From NCBI RefSeq assembly GCF_000622005.1, contig NZ_JHWV01000011.1:50558-114557 (forward strand): DNA of 64,000 bases, in the 5' to 3' direction. Under the pieces are notes generated by a model. It was given only the letters and a program-made list of their open reading frames with translations. It was not told the origin of the DNA and did not search any database. A program made the translations under genes and the position numbers. The stretch comes from Anaerovibrio sp. RM50 (lineage in GTDB: Bacteria > Bacillota > Negativicutes > Selenomonadales > Selenomonadaceae). Shown here one piece after another: positions 59,872 to 64,000 of the stretch (positions are counted from its first letter, which is position 1; each line of letters begins with the position of its first letter).

Positions 59872-60684
59872 CTATCTTACTTTAACTTCCATCTGCCCCA
59901 AGCCTTGCCCTGTCATCCTGCCACAGCCTACAAAACACCCAAACTGTGCCAACAGCAGCATTATCTGGCGTTCCTCCATAGATAACTCCGAAAGCTCATA
60001 CACAAATTCCCCTTTAAATGTCCTGGCTCCCCTGTCACCGGCCAAATAAGTTCTGGATGTTTTGCCTTTCCAATCAGATAAATAGACCTTTTCTGACAGA
60101 TCCCTTACATATTCCTTGTCAATATTTACTGGCATCCCGGCCTTCTCCCATTTATCGGCCAGCGATGCAAAAAACAACTTTGGTATAGGTATCGGATAAT
60201 CGTTTTTATTCACCCTAAATGTGGTTGGTGAAATAAACTTAACTGTAATAGATGAAATCCTTTCCACAGAAAAACAAGCTGCCAACAATTCCTCATCACT
60301 CATTGCACCTGTTCCTGGCTCCTGTGTGCCATCTATGACAATCTTTTTCAGTACCATTGGAATTTTATTAACCTGAAATTCATATTCCAACGGTATGTGG
60401 GCTATTACTTCGAAAATATCCTTATTTACTGCAGCAATCCGCCACTTAAACAAATCTCCGGGCTGTACCTGAAATCTGCCCATATTGCACTTATATTTTT
60501 TTAATTTTATAAGCTCAGATGCAGAAAAGGGCTTTATACTTAGCTCGTCGTGGATAAACTCTGCCAATTCCGGATATATATCTCCCACCGTTTTAAAAAA
60601 GACCCCATGCATTACCCTGCCGGTAAACTCCGGCAGGGTGCCGCTTTTCTCCGCTCTAAGGTACAATGACGCTGCTCCTAGCAT
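59872..60684 (-). CDS. cas6: Cas6 crRNA-processing endoribonuclease
   Basis: 270 residues. A candidate catalytic His lies in the first helix (GRVMHGVFFKTV, His26), and the C-terminal Gly-rich loop GCGRMTGQGLGQMEVKV is the Cas6 signature. It cuts CRISPR-array transcripts in the repeats. No array is inside the window, so its substrate must be elsewhere, perhaps to the right of 64000. ATG follows GCGGAGGAGAATTGG. Confidence 0.85.
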   Translation of the reverse strand: MLGAASLYLRAEKSGTLPEFTGRVMHGVFFKTVGDIYPELAEFIHDELSIKPFSASELIKLKKYKCNMGRFQVQPGDLFKWRIAAVNKDIFEVIAHIPLEYEFQVNKIPMVLKKIVIDGTQEPGTGAMSDEELLAACFSVERISSITVKFISPTTFRVNKNDYPIPIPKLFFASLADKWEKAGMPVNIDKEYVRDLSEKVYLSDWKGKTSRTYLAGDRGARTFKGEFVYELSELSMEERQIMLLLAQFGCFVGCGRMTGQGLGQMEVKVR

Positions 60685-60698
60685 CCAATTCTCCTCCG

Positions 60699-61745
60699 CT
60701 ATTTCTCCAACATTGAACGTGCCTTATCCAAGGCGACCTTAAAATTATCTCTTTTCTTGCTTATAGCAGGCGCTTTAACTTTCAAAAACTTGGCAATTAA
60801 CGCATCAGGCACTTCCCCAGTGCTCCCCATCTCACTGTTGGCATAATCGTTAACATAATCCCAAAAATCATTATTTATCAATGCCTTCATCTCCTTAGGC
60901 AATGCTTTTTGATAATTATTGAACAGCTCCAATGTAATAAAGCAGACAAAATATGGTTTTTGGATTTTACTGGCCATATTAATAACATGACGGAACAAAT
61001 TAATAATATACATTTGCCCAATCACTTCTTCATAAGAAGAAGAGTTATTCGGGACAGTGCTTCCAATGGTAGCATCTTCGCTTTCTTCTCCTTTTATTGG
61101 TTTATCCAAAGAGATGGCCCGTTCTGCTCCAACAAATTGTTGTGCGATTTCTATATATCTTTCCTCAGCCTTAAACTCCACACCTGCATCAACACATATA
61201 TCATGAATATCCTGCCGTGACAAATCATGAAGTTTTTTACCAATAAAGCGTTCATCATTTTTTAAATAATCCTTTATCAGCTTATTAAATGCGTGAAACA
61301 TTTGTTTATCACTATTCGATGAACTTAAACCATGCAGCTTCCTGTTGATGCCCTCATTGCCAATTGCAGCAATTTTACGTATTTTGTAGGTACTTGAAAA
61401 CAACCTGGTAAATTCTTCTCCCGGGGATTCGGTATATTTTCCTATGGCATAAGTTATAGTTTCAATGAATACATCCATATCCACAGCCTTATTAAGGTCA
61501 TACCCTTTATTGTCCCTTTTTTCTTCATTACTATAAAGACCAGAATAAATATTACCTTCCAATTCGGTATCATCCTGAGTTGCATCCAGCCTAAGTAAAT
61601 ATGCCAAACACTTTTCCCATAATTTTCTATATAAAATATCCTTCCTTATCTCATTACTTTCCTGAACATATTCTGCCGCCACCTTATTTATAATGGCAAA
61701 ATTCTTTATATTTTTATCATTCTGTGCTGACTCATTCTGACTCAT
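60699..61745 (-). CDS. Unrecognised 348-aa protein inside the CRISPR operon
   Basis: No family recognised. Mostly alpha-helical and charged; the first 100 residues contain YVQESNEIRKDILYRKLWEK, and a later helical part is EEVIGQMYIINLFRHVINMA, KIQKPYFVCFITLELFNNYQ. No CARF, HEPN, HD, GGDD or RAMP motif and no membrane segment. It is placed between a CARF protein and cas6, 15 bp before cas6. A small subunit (Csm2/Cas11) is not otherwise seen in this operon, so this helical protein could contain it; it could also be a new effector. Confidence 0.7.
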   Translation of the reverse strand: MSQNESAQNDKNIKNFAIINKVAAEYVQESNEIRKDILYRKLWEKCLAYLLRLDATQDDTELEGNIYSGLYSNEEKRDNKGYDLNKAVDMDVFIETITYAIGKYTESPGEEFTRLFSSTYKIRKIAAIGNEGINRKLHGLSSSNSDKQMFHAFNKLIKDYLKNDERFIGKKLHDLSRQDIHDICVDAGVEFKAEERYIEIAQQFVGAERAISLDKPIKGEESEDATIGSTVPNNSSSYEEVIGQMYIINLFRHVINMASKIQKPYFVCFITLELFNNYQKALPKEMKALINNDFWDYVNDYANSEMGSTGEVPDALIAKFLKVKAPAISKKRDNFKVALDKARSMLEK

Positions 61746-61771
61746 ATATCATCCCGCCTTGTCAACAAAAA

Positions 61772-62383
61772 TTAATCATTTAACGGAATCAAATCAATAT
61801 CTCCCCCCAGCTGTGCAGCTCCTGCCAGATTACTGAGGGAATTCATATAAAACAATGAGGTTACATCAAACAATTCCGGATTAGGCTCCTGCTTAACAGG
61901 AGTTCCATCATATAAATTGCCATAGCAAATCTCCTGAATATCCACACCGGATTTCGTCTGATATGCATAATTCAGTGCTGCAAAAATTACAATCGGATTG
62001 TATTTGAAACCATAGGTTATGTCCGCATAGATTTCGTCATCATCCTCAAGTGCAGATATTAAACCCTTGTATAGCTTCTGGGCAGAATCATTCTTTATGA
62101 CAGGTGTCATAGGAATCTCCATAAACTCCACATCAACGCCTATCCCATCAGCCATTCTCTTCACCTGGTTGGTAAACTGATTATAATTATCTAACGATAT
62201 ATTCTTTTCTTCCGTATGAGTAACAATAGACAGAACCAGCACCTTGTCACCCTTGCTGCAATTATTCTCAAAAGGAATAGTTATCGGATATGCAGTAGGT
62301 GAACTCTCCGGATAAACATCACTCTTATATTTGTATTCTTTTACATTTTGTAATGAAACAGTTGAAATAAACACTTTTCTCAT
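61772..62383 (-). CDS. Stand-alone CARF-like protein, Csx2/TM1812 type (203 aa)
   Basis: MRKVFISTVSLQNVKEYKY begins a Rossmann-like fold; EIYADITYGFKYNPIVIFAA near residues 115-135 is the D-I-T-x-G-F ligand-loop motif of TM1812/Csx2 CARF domains. IQEICYGNLYDGTPV is the following strand. The effector part of the roughly 400-residue relatives is absent. It may be a ring nuclease or sensor. ATG follows GAATGGAGGATTAATT. Confidence 0.78.
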   Translation of the reverse strand: MRKVFISTVSLQNVKEYKYKSDVYPESSPTAYPITIPFENNCSKGDKVLVLSIVTHTEEKNISLDNYNQFTNQVKRMADGIGVDVEFMEIPMTPVIKNDSAQKLYKGLISALEDDDEIYADITYGFKYNPIVIFAALNYAYQTKSGVDIQEICYGNLYDGTPVKQEPNPELFDVTSLFYMNSLSNLAGAAQLGGDIDLIPLND

Positions 62384-62489
62384 AATTAATCCTCCATTCT
62401 TTATTGTTCATTTTCATTTACGCAAAATCACATTTAATTAATTCGTTATAATTATTATTTTTCCTGCCAAAAACATCGGTTAAACATAT

Positions 62490-62777
62490 TTATACTACTA
62501 TCACCTCCCCAAATTCCAATTCTCTCCCGTTGCCAATATGCCACCGCTTATTCCAGCACTGGTCACACAATGGGCACATGTAAACAGAATCACTGCTGTC
62601 CTCCTCATCAATGTCTGCAAAATCAATTAACTGATTTCTTACTTCCATATAACGCTGCTTGGTAAACACCCCCAAAAAGACACTACCCTGAATCCGAATA
62701 CTGTTTGCTTCCAGATATTTGGCAATCCTGCGGCGTTTCCTATCATCTGCGATATCATAACATATTAAATAGCGCAT
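62490..62777 (-). CDS. cas2: Cas2 endoribonuclease-fold adaptation protein
   Basis: 95 residues. MRYLICYDIADDRKRRRIAK is the ferredoxin-like Cas2 start with the conserved Asp; IQGSVFLGVFTKQR is the second motif. The C-terminal part has MCPLCDQCW, Cys-rich and less usual for Cas2. Forms the Cas1-Cas2 spacer-integration complex. Overlaps cas1 by 13 bp. Confidence 0.92.
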   Translation of the reverse strand: MRYLICYDIADDRKRRRIAKYLEANSIRIQGSVFLGVFTKQRYMEVRNQLIDFADIDEEDSSDSVYMCPLCDQCWNKRWHIGNGRELEFGEVIVV

Positions 62778-63727
62778 ATTTCACCTCCATTGCAATCTTT
62801 CATCTCCTGAATAAATGCCTTTATGGCCCTTTTTATCAACGAGCGCCCCTGTCTATCCTTCTGCATCCACATTTCATAGATACTTAGCCATTTTTCACGG
62901 CCTTCACCCGTCAACATGTATGCCTCATCGTGCTGTTCAAAATCTTCTTTTTTTATTCTCTTGCGGCACAAGCTATATAAGACCAATTTATCCGTAACAG
63001 ACTGACGAACTAATTCCATAAGGTCATAAATAAGGCTGTCCTTACGGCCATTGTTAACATGCAGTAACCCCATTCTTTCATCAAGGCCAGCTCCTATAGA
63101 CAATACACGCACCTCCCTTTCCAAAAAAGCATAACCATAATTCAATAACGCATTGATCTCATCCTTTGCTGGTCTCCTGGTTCTGCCCTTCCAAATAAAC
63201 CCTACGGGATTTATTACTTCATCAAATACCTCAAAATATTCCTTGGCACATATTCCTTCAATACCTCTAAGCTCATCTATTGTTGACGCCTTTTCTATCT
63301 GAGCATAATAATATGCCAGTCTCTGAGCCGCTTGCTGCAGCATTAAGCTGTTGCGGTATTTAGCATAAATCTTAAGTACTTCAATCTGATTTGTCAGCTT
63401 GACCGAAACTATATATCTTACCATGTGCAGTCTCTTTGCTTCGTCACAATATACGTTGGACTGGAGAAAAATGTTATTAATATCCCCTCTTTTTGCTGTT
63501 GTCACACCCGCAAAACGTCCCTGCCAATCGGTATAAACTATATAACTTCCCTGTGCCAGCAACATACGTATAACCTGAGTACTTATTTGGGCATCTGAAG
63601 AAACGACCACACCACTTACATTAATTGCCGGAACACTTACCTTTATTTCGTTATTGTCACGCACCACAAGTCTTCCAATATCCTTGGATAGCTTACATGT
63701 TCTTCTCGTTAAATAAATAACACTCAT
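62765..63727 (-). CDS. cas1: Cas1 spacer integrase
   Basis: 320 residues. Catalytic Glu in GIEGICAKEYF (about 157), His in GLLHVNNGRKD (223) and Asp in SLIYDLMELVRQ (235). WKGRTRRPAKDEINALLNYGYA is the conserved Cas1 block. It is the first gene of the operon, with AGGAGGTAGAAAA upstream and leader L1 before that. Integrates new spacers with Cas2. Confidence 0.95.
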   Translation of the reverse strand: MSVIYLTRRTCKLSKDIGRLVVRDNNEIKVSVPAINVSGVVVSSDAQISTQVIRMLLAQGSYIVYTDWQGRFAGVTTAKRGDINNIFLQSNVYCDEAKRLHMVRYIVSVKLTNQIEVLKIYAKYRNSLMLQQAAQRLAYYYAQIEKASTIDELRGIEGICAKEYFEVFDEVINPVGFIWKGRTRRPAKDEINALLNYGYAFLEREVRVLSIGAGLDERMGLLHVNNGRKDSLIYDLMELVRQSVTDKLVLYSLCRKRIKKEDFEQHDEAYMLTGEGREKWLSIYEMWMQKDRQGRSLIKRAIKAFIQEMKDCNGGEICAI

Positions 63728-63752
63728 TTTTCTACCTCCTCGTATTTTAATC

Positions 63753-63798
63753 TATCCTTACACTATATATATCAGCCGGATTATCTCAAAAGTTTCCA
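63753..63798 (-). promoter_or_regulatory. Leader core, copy L1 (before cas1)
   Basis: Minus strand: TGGAAACTTTTGAGATAATC, then CGGCTGATATATATAGTG and TAAGGATA. About 26 bp later comes the cas1 start. Near-identical to L2 in front of tiny ORF 1. Confidence 0.7.
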
Positions 63799-63806
63799 GG
63801 CACACT

Positions 63807-63851
63807 AAAAAATCCTGATATTTAGAAATTGATCTAAATACCAGGATTTTT
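63807..63851 (-). terminator. Terminator/attenuator hairpin H2 before the cas operon
   Basis: AAAAATCCTGGTATTTAGA pairs with TCTAAATATCAGGATTTTTT, as in H1 with one loop change. Transcripts entering from the right must pass it. Confidence 0.8.
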
Positions 63852-63862
63852 ACTGTTTAAAC

Positions 63863-64000
63863 GCCGCAAGCGGCATGAGTTGCCAGCAACACTTAACGAA
63901 GCCCCACAAAAATATAGGGCTGAGTTTAGTGATGCTCACTCGACGAAGGTCGTGATTTTGACCTTCGCCCGTCGTTGCAACCTCCCAAAAACACACCTTA
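63863..64000. other. Right-edge intergenic region with hairpins (R3-like)
   Basis: GCCGCAAGCGGCAT stands 12 bp outside H2, the same place as in R2. Beyond it the sequence differs from R1/R2, with hairpins GTTGC..GCAAC, AGCCC..GGGGCT and CGAAGGTC-GTGATTTT-GACCTTCG. No gene and no CRISPR repeat is seen up to the window edge. Confidence 0.5.

Overview
The window looks like a chromosomal piece of a low-to-mid GC, Gram-negative-type Firmicute of the class Negativicutes, most likely Selenomonadaceae. This is inference: the translation block runs rimP-nusA-ylxR-ylxQ-infB-rbfA-nrnA-truB as in Firmicutes, while a phosphoethanolamine transferase and a WecG/TagA-type glycosyltransferase point to an outer-membrane envelope. 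No rRNA, tRNA or CRISPR array was recognised inside the window.

Layout. 1-4400: two transcription units for double-glycine (bacteriocin-like) small peptides with near-duplicate upstream regions, two paralogous secreted proteins of an adhesin-E-like family, a Cys-rich small protein, a DUF2284 metal-binding protein and a zinc-ribbon protein. 4588-9540: an exported M48 protease with repeats, a TauE/SafE permease, a repetitive secreted protein and a hipBA toxin-antitoxin pair. 9648-16218: a redox/accessory cluster (three flavodoxin-family proteins, a CMD-cupin fusion, a cyclophilin-like lipoprotein, DUF4405, an alpha/beta hydrolase, a truncated metallo-beta-lactamase-fold gene) and a HAD hydrolase. 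16471-22799: a YesMN-type two-component system beside an AfuABC-type ABC importer. 23002-24401: an orphan CheB methylesterase and a PAS/kinase-like protein. 24514-44014: mostly housekeeping (truB to rimP, NOSP-family protein, eptA-like, queE/queD, glycosyltransferase, pssA/psd, wecG-like, aspS, hisS, hemZ, Fur family). 44086-46069: small accessory genes framed by structured repeats, one with an SSB-like acidic C-terminal tail.

46083-63877 is the most interesting part. A complete minus-strand type III CRISPR-Cas operon of the III-D kind (cas1, cas2, CARF, unknown 348-aa protein, cas6, CARF-HEPN, cas10, csm3-like, csx10, double-RAMP, csx19, TIGR03986-type RAMP, second CARF-HEPN, second stand-alone CARF) runs from 63727 to 47676. 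Directly downstream, on the same strand, lies an array of about nine tiny ORFs (6 to 53 codons), each with a strong Shine-Dalgarno sequence. The tiny-ORF array and the cas operon are each preceded by the same intergenic cassette: a GCCGC/GCGGC hairpin, a terminator-like hairpin and a leader core ending in TGATATATATA..AAGGATA. Variants of the leader core recur twice more inside the tiny-ORF array. The cas block and the tiny-ORF block are each closed by a copy of one structured repeat (195 and 301 bp). This modular layout suggests that the microproteins are co-regulated with, and perhaps functionally attached to, the cyclic-oligoadenylate-signalling CRISPR system. No such function is proven by sequence alone.

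A second theme is a dispersed structured repeat (three copies of 144-176 bp and one divergent 88-bp copy) whose paired stems differ by compensatory changes. It sits between genes, once directly abutting the aspS stop codon.
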